NCBI GenBank assembly: GCA_018374635.1
Contig: JAHAEW010000005.1
Location: 1 to 64,000 of the forward strand
DNA length: 64,000 bases
Direction: 5' to 3'
Origin: Clostridiales bacterium
Lineage (GTDB): Bacteria; Bacillota; Clostridia; Oscillospirales; Oscillospiraceae
Shown here: in pieces, positions 16,271-25,100 of the stretch
Numbering within the stretch: the stretch's first letter is position 1
Layout of the letters: each line of letters opens with the position of its first letter
The notes under the pieces: model-generated
Database searches by the model: none
What the model saw: the letters and a program-made list of their open reading frames with translations, nothing else
Told to the model about the DNA's origin: nothing
Position numbers and translations under genes: made by a program

Positions 16271-17485
16271 TTAAGTTTCTCCTTGCTGAAATGCGAAGAG
16301 ATCTTGGTTGCCGATAGAGCTGACACAGTAGAGGGTCAGGACCAGATCTGGGTCGATTTCACGCAGCGTATCCAGCAGATCCCCGTCAAAATAGCGCAGA
16401 TCAATGGTGGTCAGCTCCGAACAGGAGAGGGCCAGGAAGGGGGCCAGGGCGCAGGAGAAGGACTCCCGCAGCAAAACGATCTTCTTTCCGTCCGGGTTGA
16501 GGTGGTTGGTCATAGTGGCGATGCCGTAATCCCCGCCGGAGTAGAGGGTGTAGGGATTGCCGCCAAACCAGTCCCACTCCGCCACCCGCTCGGGAAACAG
16601 GAGTGACTGGGAGAAGGGGCCGGTCCTCGCCTGGGCAAAGGAGGGAGAGGCATAGGTAAAGTTTGTCTCAAAGCGCGGGATATATTCCGTAATGTCGTCG
16701 GTACCCGCGTAGAGCGTGCCGGTGCGCTTTCCCTGGCTGCCTAAAAAGTAATCCTCATAGACTTTCATCTCATAATTGGCGGGGGCGGTGTACCTGCTCG
16801 GGGTATGGATGCCGTAGTCCTGGGCGAGAATGCCGGTCAGCTCCTGCCAGGCCAGGAAGGCGCCCTCGGGCTTCCAGTGGTGATCGGTGCGGAAGAAGAG
16901 AGAGGCATAGTCCTCCTGCTGTGCAAAGAGCGGGCGCAGGTCCCAGGTATCCGTGCCGTGGGCCTGGAGGCCGGAGAGCAGGCGGTCGGCGTTGTCGTTG
17001 GCGTAGTCGTGGAGGCCGGGGGGCATGAGCGCCTCCTCCCGTCCGTCCTGGATCTTCTGAGGGGCGGCCACATAGAGCAGGGGGATGTCCCACCGGGCCA
17101 GGGCGTCGCGGAGGTCATTGACCGCCTGGATCTGGGAAGAGACGTCCAGCGGCTGTGCATCCGGATAGGAGAAATTCAGCGTCCCGTTGGAGAGCCGGAC
17201 CACCCGGGCGGCCTGGTTCACGTCCTCCAGCATCCGCCGTCCGGACAGGCGCTGAAAGCCGCCGTAGAGCTGGATAAAGCTGTGGCTTTGATCCAGATCC
17301 TCGTTGAGGGCGGATTCGGCCTGCTCCACAAATTCCAGCACATAGCCCGGGTCCCGGCGAAGTTTGCCCAGCTCCTTGCGCAGTGCGCTCTGACCGGAGA
17401 GGAAGAGAAAGGAAATGTAGCACAGTCCCATGGCCAGCAGGAGGAAGAAGAGGACGGCGGTGATGGTCTCTTTCCGGTGTTTCAT
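16271..17485 (-). CDS. DHHW-family (AlgX/AlgJ-like SGNH) acetylation protein
   Basis: 404 residues with one N-terminal membrane helix (about 8-30) and an extracellular domain containing RTDHHW near residue 203, the motif naming the family. Such proteins act with an MBOAT acyltransferase to O-acetylate a surface polysaccharide, and the MBOAT gene lies 12 bases upstream on the same strand. The polymer is unknown. Confidence 0.85.
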   Translation of the reverse strand: MKHRKETITAVLFFLLLAMGLCYISFLFLSGQSALRKELGKLRRDPGYVLEFVEQAESALNEDLDQSHSFIQLYGGFQRLSGRRMLEDVNQAARVVRLSNGTLNFSYPDAQPLDVSSQIQAVNDLRDALARWDIPLLYVAAPQKIQDGREEALMPPGLHDYANDNADRLLSGLQAHGTDTWDLRPLFAQQEDYASLFFRTDHHWKPEGAFLAWQELTGILAQDYGIHTPSRYTAPANYEMKVYEDYFLGSQGKRTGTLYAGTDDITEYIPRFETNFTYASPSFAQARTGPFSQSLLFPERVAEWDWFGGNPYTLYSGGDYGIATMTNHLNPDGKKIVLLRESFSCALAPFLALSCSELTTIDLRYFDGDLLDTLREIDPDLVLTLYCVSSIGNQDLFAFQQGET

Positions 17486-17497
17486 AGCGCGTCCTCC

Positions 17498-18925
17498 TTA
17501 GAAGTTGGAATAGATAAAGGGGTTATAGGTTCCCTTGACAATGAAGCTGGCCGAGATCACCAGCAGCAGAAGCAGGGCCGCGGAGCAGCACAGGTCCCGC
17601 GCCAGCGCGGCGCCGCCGGTCCAGCGGGCAGTCCGTTTGCCCAGCCAGGGGAGGACCGGGGCGCAGCCCAGGACGGCCGCCAGAAGAATGGGGAGATTGT
17701 CCGTGAGGAAGAGGGAGGCGTAGCCGTCCCACACGCCGGCCGCCGGGGTAAACATGGCGCGCAGATAGGGAAGGGCCACGCTCAGCTGCTCCGCCCGGAA
17801 AAAGACCCAGCCCAGATTGACCAGGAAGAAGGTGAAGAGCCACCGGGACCAGTCGGGCCAGCCCCGGCCCAGGCCGCAGAACTTCTCCAGAAGCAGGAGC
17901 GTGAAATAGTACAGGCCCCACAGCAGGAAGGTCCATGCGGCCCCGTGCCAGATTCCCGTGAGGAGCCACACCACAAAGAGATTGCGGATGTGCTTCCACC
18001 GCTGGTCCACCCGGCTTCCGCCCAGAGGAAAGTAGACATAATCCCGGAACCAGGTGGACAGAGAGATGTGCCACCGCCGCCAGAACTCGGTGACCGAGCG
18101 GGAGATATAGGGGTAGTTGAAGTTCTCGAGGAAATGGAAGCCGAACATCCACCCCATGCCGATGGCCATATCGGAGTAGCCGGAGAAATCGTAGTAGATC
18201 TGGAGGGTGTAGCAGAGGGAGCCCAGCCAGGCCATTCCGGTGGAGAGCGCGTGCGGGGAGAGACCGTAGGCGAAATCGGCCGCCACCGCCAGCTGGTTTG
18301 CCAGGATGACCTTTTTGCCCAGGCCCACCAGGAAGCGGCACACCCCGGCGGAGCAGTCCGCCCAGGTCTCCCGGCGGCCGTCGATCTCCTCCGCTACCGT
18401 CTCATACTTGACGATGGGACCGGCGATGAGCTGGGGGAAGAAGGAGATGTACAGGGCGACCTTCAGCGGATTGCGCTGGACCTGCCCCCGGTCCCGGTCC
18501 ACATCTAGCACATAGCTCATGGCCTGGAAGGTGAAAAAGGAGATGCCGAGGGGGAGCTCGATCACGGGGATGGTGAGGGAGAGGCCCAGCCGCCCCAATT
18601 CACGGAGCACAAAGGTCAGGTATTTAAAGACAAACATCAGCCCCAGGTTGGAGACGACCGAGAGGACTACCGGCACGCGGGTGGACTTTCCCCGGCTCTT
18701 TTGGGCGTGGACCCACAGGCCGAAAGCATAGTTGATCAGGATGGAGGCCATCATCACCAGGACGAACCAGGGTTCGCCCCAGGCGTAGAAGAGAAGGGAG
18801 CCCGCCAGCAGCAGCAGATTCTGGGCCGGACGGCTCCACCGGCCCAGCAGGCGGCAGGGACCATAGTAGCCCAGCAGCATCAGGGGCAGGAAGAGGAAAA
18901 GAAAGATGGAACTGGAAAACAGCAC
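17498..18925 (-). CDS. MBOAT family O-acyltransferase (AlgI/DltB-like)
   Basis: 475-residue multi-pass membrane protein with about ten helices. The conserved MBOAT His is in GIWHGAAWTFLLWG near residue 325, with WRRWHISLS about 50 residues before. It moves an acyl group from the cytoplasm across the membrane for transfer to a cell-surface polymer. It forms an operon with the DHHW partner downstream; no D-alanyl carrier or DltA gene is present, so acetylation of a glycan is more likely than D-alanylation of teichoic acid. Confidence 0.93.
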   Translation of the reverse strand: MLFSSSIFLFLFLPLMLLGYYGPCRLLGRWSRPAQNLLLLAGSLLFYAWGEPWFVLVMMASILINYAFGLWVHAQKSRGKSTRVPVVLSVVSNLGLMFVFKYLTFVLRELGRLGLSLTIPVIELPLGISFFTFQAMSYVLDVDRDRGQVQRNPLKVALYISFFPQLIAGPIVKYETVAEEIDGRRETWADCSAGVCRFLVGLGKKVILANQLAVAADFAYGLSPHALSTGMAWLGSLCYTLQIYYDFSGYSDMAIGMGWMFGFHFLENFNYPYISRSVTEFWRRWHISLSTWFRDYVYFPLGGSRVDQRWKHIRNLFVVWLLTGIWHGAAWTFLLWGLYYFTLLLLEKFCGLGRGWPDWSRWLFTFFLVNLGWVFFRAEQLSVALPYLRAMFTPAAGVWDGYASLFLTDNLPILLAAVLGCAPVLPWLGKRTARWTGGAALARDLCCSAALLLLLVISASFIVKGTYNPFIYSNF

Positions 18926-18953
18926 GCTTCAGGACTCCTTTTCAGCAAAAATC

Positions 18954-20018
18954 TCAGGTGATGAACCGCCCCACGACCGGGATCTTGGACAGGAGCCAGG
19001 CCAACACAGCAGCGCAGAGGAACACCAGCAGGGACAGCGCGGGCACAGCGGCCGCCGGAGCAAAGGAGAGGGTGGAGATGCCGAAGTGGCGCAGCAGCAT
19101 GATAAACAGGTCGTGGCACAGATAGATGCCGAAGGTGATGGCGGAGAGCCCCGCCATCTGCTGGCGGCGGGAGCGCTCGTCACTCATGCCCAGGAGATAG
19201 CGGAAGAGCACAAAGACCGCCGCGGACATGGCGCACACTGTGGGAGAGAAGTAGCTGTACAGGGTAAAATCCGAGGTCCCGCTCCGGAGGGAGAGCCACT
19301 CCGTGCCCCACACAGTGGCCGCGCCGCCCAGCAGGCCCAGCAGATAGAGCAGCAGCTCCGGGATACGGCCAAGGGTGTAGGTTTTCAGATAGTAGCCCAG
19401 CACATAGTAGCCCGTGTAGCCCAGCACCAGCTCCAGCTGCAGCTTGTCCGTCCAGGTGGAGAGAGTCGCGCTGGGGCGGATGCGCAGCAGGGTGGGCAGA
19501 AGCATGGCAAAGACAAAGACCAGCAGGAAAAAGAAGTGGAAATCCGAGCGGGATGCCCCCCGCACAAAGGCGCGCAGGAAGGGGGTGGCCAGGTAGAGCC
19601 CCACGATCATGGGGAGGAACCAGAGGTGATAGTGCAGCCTGCCCCACACCAGATCGCGCAGGACCTGTATAAGCGCGGAGAGGGTGAGGGGCGTCCCGCT
19701 CAGAAACCGGGCAAACAGGCCATATACCACGCTCCACACCACCAGGGCTGCCACGATCCGCAGGATCTGCCGGAAAAAGAGGGAGCGGTAGGAGAGGGAC
19801 TTCTTGGGGTCCAGCAGAAACATCCCGGAGAGCATGACAAAGACCGGGACACACCAGCGGGTCAGGCCGTCGTAGACGTTGAAGACCCGCCAGGCACCGG
19901 AGGCCACCGGCACCTCGGAGATCCACCCGCCGGAGAGGTGGAGGATCACCACCGCCAGGGTGGCGGCCACACGCAGCAGGTCGGCGTAGACCAGCCGACC
20001 GCCCTCGCCCCGTGCCAT
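18954..20018 (-). CDS. acyltransferase 3 family membrane protein
   Basis: 354 residues, about ten predicted helices. The start MARGEGGRLVYADLLRVAATLAVV has the family pattern (aRxxxlDllRvlA) with the conserved Arg/Asp, and HLSGGW follows. This family O-acetylates sugars or peptidoglycan. It is upstream of the MBOAT gene by 28 bases and downstream of a VOC gene by 3, all on one strand, so a common transcript is likely. Confidence 0.88.
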   Translation of the reverse strand: MARGEGGRLVYADLLRVAATLAVVILHLSGGWISEVPVASGAWRVFNVYDGLTRWCVPVFVMLSGMFLLDPKKSLSYRSLFFRQILRIVAALVVWSVVYGLFARFLSGTPLTLSALIQVLRDLVWGRLHYHLWFLPMIVGLYLATPFLRAFVRGASRSDFHFFFLLVFVFAMLLPTLLRIRPSATLSTWTDKLQLELVLGYTGYYVLGYYLKTYTLGRIPELLLYLLGLLGGAATVWGTEWLSLRSGTSDFTLYSYFSPTVCAMSAAVFVLFRYLLGMSDERSRRQQMAGLSAITFGIYLCHDLFIMLLRHFGISTLSFAPAAAVPALSLLVFLCAAVLAWLLSKIPVVGRFIT

Positions 20019-20021
20019 GGC

Positions 20022-20390
20022 TCAGCGCCGCTGGGGGACGATCTCGATCCAGTACCCATCCGGGTCCTCGATGAAATATACCCCCATATCGCGGTTTTCA
20101 AAGCAGATGCAGCCCATATCCCGGTGACGCTGGTACAGGCCGTCAAAATCATCGGTGGTAAAGGCCAGATGGAACTCGCACTCCCCCAGGTCGTAGGGCT
20201 CCGTCCGGCCCTTGACCTCGGTCAGCTCCAGGGTAAAGGAGGAGGAGCCGTCCCCCAGGAAGAGCAGGCGGAAGGAGCCGTCAGGGCCTTCCTTGGTGCG
20301 GACGGGACGGAGGTCCAGCGCTTTCTCATAGAAATCCAGAGAGCGGCCGAGACTGAGTACGTTGAAGTTGAAGTGATTAAATTGCAGCAT
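20022..20390 (-). CDS. VOC family (glyoxalase I-like) protein
   Basis: 122 residues, one pair of beta-alpha-beta-beta-beta repeats. Possible metal ligands: His in FNHFNF near the N-terminus, Glu in TLELTEV, His in EFHLAF and Glu in YWIEIV, the lactoylglutathione-lyase arrangement. ATG 20390 has AAGAGGTG upstream; a GTG three codons earlier is possible. Substrate not predictable: glyoxalase, fosfomycin-like thiol transfer or binding are all open. Confidence 0.8.
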   Translation of the reverse strand: MLQFNHFNFNVLSLGRSLDFYEKALDLRPVRTKEGPDGSFRLLFLGDGSSSFTLELTEVKGRTEPYDLGECEFHLAFTTDDFDGLYQRHRDMGCICFENRDMGVYFIEDPDGYWIEIVPQRR

Positions 20391-20415
20391 GGGAGACACC
20401 TCTTTGCGAAAATTG

Positions 20416-20452
20416 AAACTGCCCGCTCCCGATGGGAGAAAACGGGCAGTTT
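20416..20452 (-). terminator. terminator of the serine dehydratase operon
   Basis: Perfect 10-base arms (20416-20425 with 20443-20452) with an inner CTCCC/GGGAG pair; on the minus strand it is followed by CAATTTTCG. It sits between the end of sdaAA and the start of the VOC gene. Confidence 0.7.
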
Positions 20453-20492
20453 ATCATATCATACAGGACGCGTCCGCGCAAGAGAAGGGAGA

Positions 20493-21362
20493 TTATGCCC
20501 GGTCCCGGCTGCGCATGAATTCGGCCACCCGGCGTCCCGTGGGGGTGGCGGCGAGGCCCCCCTCGCCGGTCTCCCGCAGGGAGGAGGGGAGGCTGGCGCC
20601 CACGGCGCCCATGGCGGCGATGACCTCGTCGCAGGGGATCTGGCTGACCAGGCCGGAGAGGGCCATCTCCGCGCAGGAGAGGGCGTTGACCGCGCCCATC
20701 ACATTGCGCTTGACGCAGGGGACCTCCACCAGACCGGCCACGGGATCACAGGCCAGCCCCAGCGTATTGGCCAGCGCCATGGCGCAGGCGTGGGCCATCT
20801 GCTCGGAAGAGCCGCCCATCAGGTAGACGATGGCGGCGGCGGCCATACCGGAGGCGGAGCCCACCTCGGCCTGACAGCCGCCCTCCGCGCCGGAGATGGA
20901 GGCCCGGCTGGCGATGACCTGCCCAAAGCCGGCGGCCACATAAAGCGCCTCGATAAACCGCTCGTCGGGCAGGTCATAGCGCCGCTTCATAGGCAGAAGG
21001 ACGGCTGGAAGAACGCCGCAGGAGCCGGCTGTGGGGGCGGCCACGATGCGCCGCATACAGGCGTTGCACTCCCCCATCTTGAGGGCGGTGGCAATGACGC
21101 CGCGGAGGAAGGGACTGCAAAGCCCCGGCCCCTCTCCGTCCAGCCGGGCGCCCTCGCCGCCGACCAGTCCGCTGGCGGAGCGGCGCTCGGGGTCATAGTC
21201 CTGTTCGGCGGCCTGCATGGCCTTCCAAAGGGAGGCCATCTTTGCCTTGGAGGACCAGGCTTTTACGCTGCGGTCGGCCATATCGTCCTCCAGAATGACC
21301 TGCCAGAGGGGCTTTTCCTCCTTCATGGCGGTCAGAAGCATGGAATCCACGGAAGTAAACAT
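20493..21362 (-). CDS. sdaAA: L-serine dehydratase, iron-sulfur type, alpha subunit
   Basis: 289 residues. Catalyses L-serine to pyruvate and ammonia with a labile 4Fe-4S cluster. Cluster Cys candidates are in APTAGSCGVLPA, LACDPVAG and EVPCVKRN, in family order. ATG 21362 has GGAGGAG upstream, and the gene follows sdaAB by 4 bases. Because 2-hydroxymethylglutarate dehydratase of nicotinate fermentation is a relative, I considered that role, but gene order and length match ordinary SdaA. Confidence 0.93.
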   Translation of the reverse strand: MFTSVDSMLLTAMKEEKPLWQVILEDDMADRSVKAWSSKAKMASLWKAMQAAEQDYDPERRSASGLVGGEGARLDGEGPGLCSPFLRGVIATALKMGECNACMRRIVAAPTAGSCGVLPAVLLPMKRRYDLPDERFIEALYVAAGFGQVIASRASISGAEGGCQAEVGSASGMAAAAIVYLMGGSSEQMAHACAMALANTLGLACDPVAGLVEVPCVKRNVMGAVNALSCAEMALSGLVSQIPCDEVIAAMGAVGASLPSSLRETGEGGLAATPTGRRVAEFMRSRDRA

Positions 21363-21366
21363 ACTT

Positions 21367-22038
21367 TTATTCTCCTCCTCCGCCCACGTCCAGATAGGTC
21401 ACGCTTTTGATGCCGGGATAGGCACGGATGCGCTCCACAGTGGCGGGTGTGATGGGTTCATCGCTCTCGATGGTGATAATGGCGTCGCTCCCCCGGGCGT
21501 TGCGGTAGAGCTGCATGGAGGCGATATTGACGTTGTAGGCCGAGAGGGTGTTGCTCACGGCGGCCACCTCGCCCACACGGTCCTCATTGCGGATGATGAG
21601 GGTGTTTTTTTCGCCGGAAAAGACGGTGCGGATGCCGTCCACAGAGGAGACCTGAATGCGCCCGCCCCCCAGAGAGGCCGCCACCACCGCGATGCGGTGC
21701 AGATCCTGGTCCATGGCACGGATCTGTACGGAATTGGGGTGGGCGTCTTTGAGCACCCCGTGCCGGAAATGGAAGGAAAGCCCCGCCTCTTCCGCCAGCT
21801 CAAAGCTCTGGGGAATGCGGGGATCGTCAGGCTCCAGTCCCAGCAGGCCGGCGATCAGGGCGCGGTCGGTCCCGTGGCCGCTGCCGGTGGCGGCAAAGGA
21901 GCCGTGCAGGGTCAGCTCCGCGCCGATGGGCGCGCTGCCCAGCAGCTTGCGGGCAATCAGGCCGATCCGCACCGCGCCCGCTGTGTGAGAACTGGAGGGC
22001 CCCACCATGATGGGTCCCATGATGTCGAAGATCGTCAT
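21367..22038 (-). CDS. sdaAB: L-serine dehydratase, iron-sulfur type, beta subunit
   Basis: 223 residues. The N-terminal domain contains MGPSSSHTAGAVRIG (family signature, GPSSSHT) and the C-terminal 75 residues form an ACT domain (IIRNEDRVGEVAAVSNTL) that may bind serine. Partner of the downstream alpha subunit; first gene of the two-gene operon. Confidence 0.94.
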   Translation of the reverse strand: MTIFDIMGPIMVGPSSSHTAGAVRIGLIARKLLGSAPIGAELTLHGSFAATGSGHGTDRALIAGLLGLEPDDPRIPQSFELAEEAGLSFHFRHGVLKDAHPNSVQIRAMDQDLHRIAVVAASLGGGRIQVSSVDGIRTVFSGEKNTLIIRNEDRVGEVAAVSNTLSAYNVNIASMQLYRNARGSDAIITIESDEPITPATVERIRAYPGIKSVTYLDVGGGGE

Positions 22039-22100
22039 ACCGTCAAAGTGCCTCCTTATTTTCGGACGGGAGTGTGCCGCCCGACTTTATGCGGGCTGGG

Positions 22101-23396
22101 TCAGTCCGCTTTTTTATTGATAAATTCCGGCCGGAACTTACTATACACGATTTTTTGCTCCTTATACAGGCCGTAATAGCCGGAGAGGGTGTAGGAGATC
22201 GCAATGCAAACGGCAAAGAGCCCCATGCTCTGGCCGGTAAACATGGCGCTGCTCCCCTCTCCAAACAGCTCCAGGGCCATCAGCAGGGAGGTGATCGGGC
22301 AGTTGGTCACGCCGCAGAACACACAGACCATACCCAGCCCCGCGCCGAAGGAGGGGGAGAGGCCCAACAGCGGAGCAACCGTGCAGCCAAAGGTGGCGCC
22401 GGTAAAGAAGACAGGCACGATCTCCCCGCCCTTGAAGCCGGCCCCCAGGGTCAGGGCGGTGAAGAGCATTTTCAGTACAAAGGCCTCGGGGCGGGCATGC
22501 CCCTCCACGGCGGCATGGATGATGCTCTCTCCCGCGCCGTTATAGTCAAAGGTGAAGGGATTCCACAGCCAGACCAGCAGGGTGAGGGCGATGACCAGGA
22601 AGCCGCCCGCCGCCGCCCGCAGAAAGGAATTCGGGAAAAAACGCTGGTAAAGGCGGGGAACGGCATGCATAATGCGGCAGAAGAGAATGGAGAGCAGAGC
22701 AAAGAGCACGCCAAGGCCGATTACCTGGAGGAGCGTGACCGGGCCCAGGTCGGGGATGCCGGTCAGCGGGAAGGCGGTGGCCGGAACATGGAAGAGCTTG
22801 GCCACCCACAGACCCATGATGGAGGAGACCGCGCAGGGGACAATGGCCGCGTAATAGAGCACGCCCACGCTGACCACCTCCATGGCGAACATGGCCGCGG
22901 TGATGGGGGTGCCGAACAGGGCGGAGAAGGCCGCGGCCATCCCACACATGGTAATGATGCGGCTGTCCTTGTCATCCAGCCTCATCCACTGCCCCACCTT
23001 GGAGGAGATGGAGCCGCCGATTTGGAGAATGGCGCCCTCCCGGCCGGAAGAGCCGCCCACCAGGTGGGTGAGAATGGTGGAGAGAAAGACCAGCGGCGCG
23101 GTACGCAGGCGCAGCGGGACATTTTCCCGCACCGCCACCAGCACAAAGTTGGTGCCCTGGTCTTTTTCCAGGCCGAACAGGCGGTAGAGGGCCACGATGC
23201 ACACGCCCCCCAGCGGGAGCAAGCCGATCAGCCAGGGCTGGGCGGTGCGGGTGAGGGTCGCCCAGAAAAAGGCGTGGTAAAAAGCGGCGCTCACGCCGCC
23301 CACGATCAGGCCGATCAGGCCGGAAAAGATCAGCCATTTCAGTACGCTGGCCGGTTCCGCCGCCAGAGCGGAGAGGCGGCGCTTCCAATCTTCCAT
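22101..23396 (-). CDS. ClC family anion transporter, possible fluoride-type
   Basis: 431 residues, 10-12 hydrophobic segments. ClC motifs seen: GREGA (gating Glu) with QIGG at about residue 130, and GFKGGEIVP at about 315. The canonical GSGIP selectivity motif is missing; the aligned place reads GTNFV, and FKGGE is typical, as I recall, of the CLC-F fluoride/proton antiporters. Hence anion identity is open between chloride and fluoride. ATG 23396 follows AAAGGAG and gives a normal N-terminus; an upstream in-frame ATG at 23465 is less likely. No fluoride riboswitch was recognised in the leader. Confidence 0.88.
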   Translation of the reverse strand: MEDWKRRLSALAAEPASVLKWLIFSGLIGLIVGGVSAAFYHAFFWATLTRTAQPWLIGLLPLGGVCIVALYRLFGLEKDQGTNFVLVAVRENVPLRLRTAPLVFLSTILTHLVGGSSGREGAILQIGGSISSKVGQWMRLDDKDSRIITMCGMAAAFSALFGTPITAAMFAMEVVSVGVLYYAAIVPCAVSSIMGLWVAKLFHVPATAFPLTGIPDLGPVTLLQVIGLGVLFALLSILFCRIMHAVPRLYQRFFPNSFLRAAAGGFLVIALTLLVWLWNPFTFDYNGAGESIIHAAVEGHARPEAFVLKMLFTALTLGAGFKGGEIVPVFFTGATFGCTVAPLLGLSPSFGAGLGMVCVFCGVTNCPITSLLMALELFGEGSSAMFTGQSMGLFAVCIAISYTLSGYYGLYKEQKIVYSKFRPEFINKKAD

Positions 23397-23733
23397 AAGA
23401 GGGCTCCTTTCCTGCGCGGGTGCAGGGAGGCTTGAAACTTGCCGGAATGTGATGTTATACCGCACAGTCTGTCCGTTGCCCTCATTATAACATAGGAGTG
23501 GGAGGAAGAAAAAGTTTTTTGCGGTTTTTCGTGGAAATATTCCTCTATTGTGCTATAATGATACCGATTGAATAGACTGCAATAGATGCTGCCCATGCGG
23601 GGAACGGTATATGATTCGATAAAGAGCCGTCCTTCCCGGAGCGGGAGGGCCGCCGTCTGTGGGGGCGCGGAATCCGGGAGCATGGGGGAGCCGCTGCGCC
23701 GGCCTGATTTGAGAGAAAGAGGAGGAATCATCC
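23397..23733. promoter_or_regulatory. divergent intergenic region with two promoters
   Basis: On the plus strand an extended -10, TGCTATAAT (23551-23559), serves the CNNM/CBS gene and gives a leader of about 165 bases that contains an 8-base stem (23631-23638 with 23642-23649). On the minus strand TATAAT (23484-23489) serves the ClC gene with a poor -35. No further gene seen in these 337 bases. Confidence 0.6.
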
Positions 23734-25038
23734 TTGCAGCCGCCTATATGGATCAGTTTGTTGCTGGGAACTCTTTTGGCGGAGATACCCTTATCGGCCT
23801 GCTCCGCCGCGCTGGATGAAGTCAGCTCAGAGACCCTTCGCCGTCAGGCGGAGGAGGGAGAGCCGCGGGCGGTCCGGGTGCTGCGGTGCCTGACCCATCC
23901 CACCGTTTTTCTGCGGGGCGTGGCACTGTGGCGGATGCTGTGCATGGGAACGGCAGGGGCGGCGGCCTGGAATCTGAGCGGGCTCTTCTGCACGGGAGAG
24001 ACCATGTGGGCGACACAGGGGAAACGGGCCGCCTTCCTGCTGGCGGTGCTGCTGGGATTCTATGTGCTGACCTGGCTGGCGCCGAGACGGATCGCGCTGC
24101 ACGATCCGCTGGGGATACTGCGGACCCTGTGCCCCTGTCTGCTGCCCTTTGTGACGGTGGTCCGCCCCATCACCGGAGGGCTGGCCTGGGTGGTGCGGCA
24201 GATCCTGCGCCGCGTTGGGATCGACCCGGCGGCGGAGGGAGGCGCTATCTCGGAGGAGAACATCCGCCTTCTGATGGATATTGGAGAGGAGCGCGGGGCC
24301 ATCGATTCCACCGAAAAGGAAATGATCGAAAACGTCTTTGATTTCAACGACCTCACCGCGGAGGATGTGATGATCCACCGCACCGAGATCGTGAGCCTCT
24401 GGGTGGAGGACAGCGATGAGGAGATCCTGCGCACCATCGAGGAGAGCGGACTCTCCCGCTTCCCGGTCTACGATGAGGATCTGGACGATGTGATCGGCAT
24501 TCTGTACAGCCGGGACTATTTCCTCAACAGCCGGAAGGAGCGCCCCCTTCCGCTGCGGGAACTGCTGCGCAAGGCCTATTTTGTGCCCGGCTCTGTGGCG
24601 GCAGGCGATCTGTTCCGGGATATGCAGGGCAAGAAGATCCACATGGCCATGGTGGTGGATGAGTACGGCGGAACCTCCGGTCTGATCACCATGGAGGATC
24701 TCCTGGAGGAGATCGTGGGCAAGATCTACGACGAATTCGACCCCCAGGACGAGCAGGAGATCATCCGCCTGGAGGAAAATCTGTGGCGGGTGGCCGGCTC
24801 GGCCGAGCTGGATGATTTGGCAGAGGCTCTGGGTGTGGAATTCCCGCCGGACGAGGAGTCCGAGACCCTGGGCGGCCTGGTCTTTGCCCAGCTCTCGGTG
24901 ATCCCGGAGGACGGCAGCTGTCCCGTGGTGGATGCCGTGGGGCTGCGCATTCAGGTGGAGCGGCTCTCGGAGCGCCGGGTGGAGTGGGCCTTGGTCTCCA
25001 AACTGCCCGCGCAGGATACCGGGGAAGAGGAAAAATAG
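23734..25038 (+). CDS. CNNM/HlyC-CorC family protein with CBS domains
   Basis: 434 residues. The N-terminal third has four hydrophobic segments (CNNM-type membrane domain), then two CBS domains at about residues 200-330 ([12 protein letters not shown] and [15 protein letters not shown] are hallmarks) and a C-terminal CorC/HlyC domain. The family is linked to Mg/Co efflux or tolerance, not to haemolysis despite the name. The start is TTG 23734, with GGAGG 8 bases upstream; no ATG fits the family length. Terminator at 25054. Confidence 0.9.
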   Translation: MQPPIWISLLLGTLLAEIPLSACSAALDEVSSETLRRQAEEGEPRAVRVLRCLTHPTVFLRGVALWRMLCMGTAGAAAWNLSGLFCTGETMWATQGKRAAFLLAVLLGFYVLTWLAPRRIALHDPLGILRTLCPCLLPFVTVVRPITGGLAWVVRQILRRVGIDPAAEGGAISEENIRLLMDIGEERGAIDSTEKEMIENVFDFNDLTAEDVMIHRTEIVSLWVEDSDEEILRTIEESGLSRFPVYDEDLDDVIGILYSRDYFLNSRKERPLPLRELLRKAYFVPGSVAAGDLFRDMQGKKIHMAMVVDEYGGTSGLITMEDLLEEIVGKIYDEFDPQDEQEIIRLEENLWRVAGSAELDDLAEALGVEFPPDEESETLGGLVFAQLSVIPEDGSCPVVDAVGLRIQVERLSERRVEWALVSKLPAQDTGEEEK

Positions 25039-25053
25039 GATTTCAGAACGAGC

Positions 25054-25088
25054 GGGCCCCGGATGTTTTCCACATCCGGGGCCCTTTT
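25054..25088 (+). terminator. terminator of the CNNM/CBS gene
   Basis: Perfect 13-base stem (25054-25066 with 25072-25084) followed by TTTT; the convergent DUF711 gene ends 12 bases further on. Confidence 0.92.
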
Positions 25089-25100
25089 GGTGCAGAAGTA

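Noticed and set aside
20493..22038. SdaAA/SdaAB as the missing 2-hydroxymethylglutarate dehydratase
   Set aside because: Far from the nicotinate cluster, in its own terminated operon, with ordinary serine-dehydratase beta-alpha order and length. Shared ancestry with Hmd explains the resemblance.
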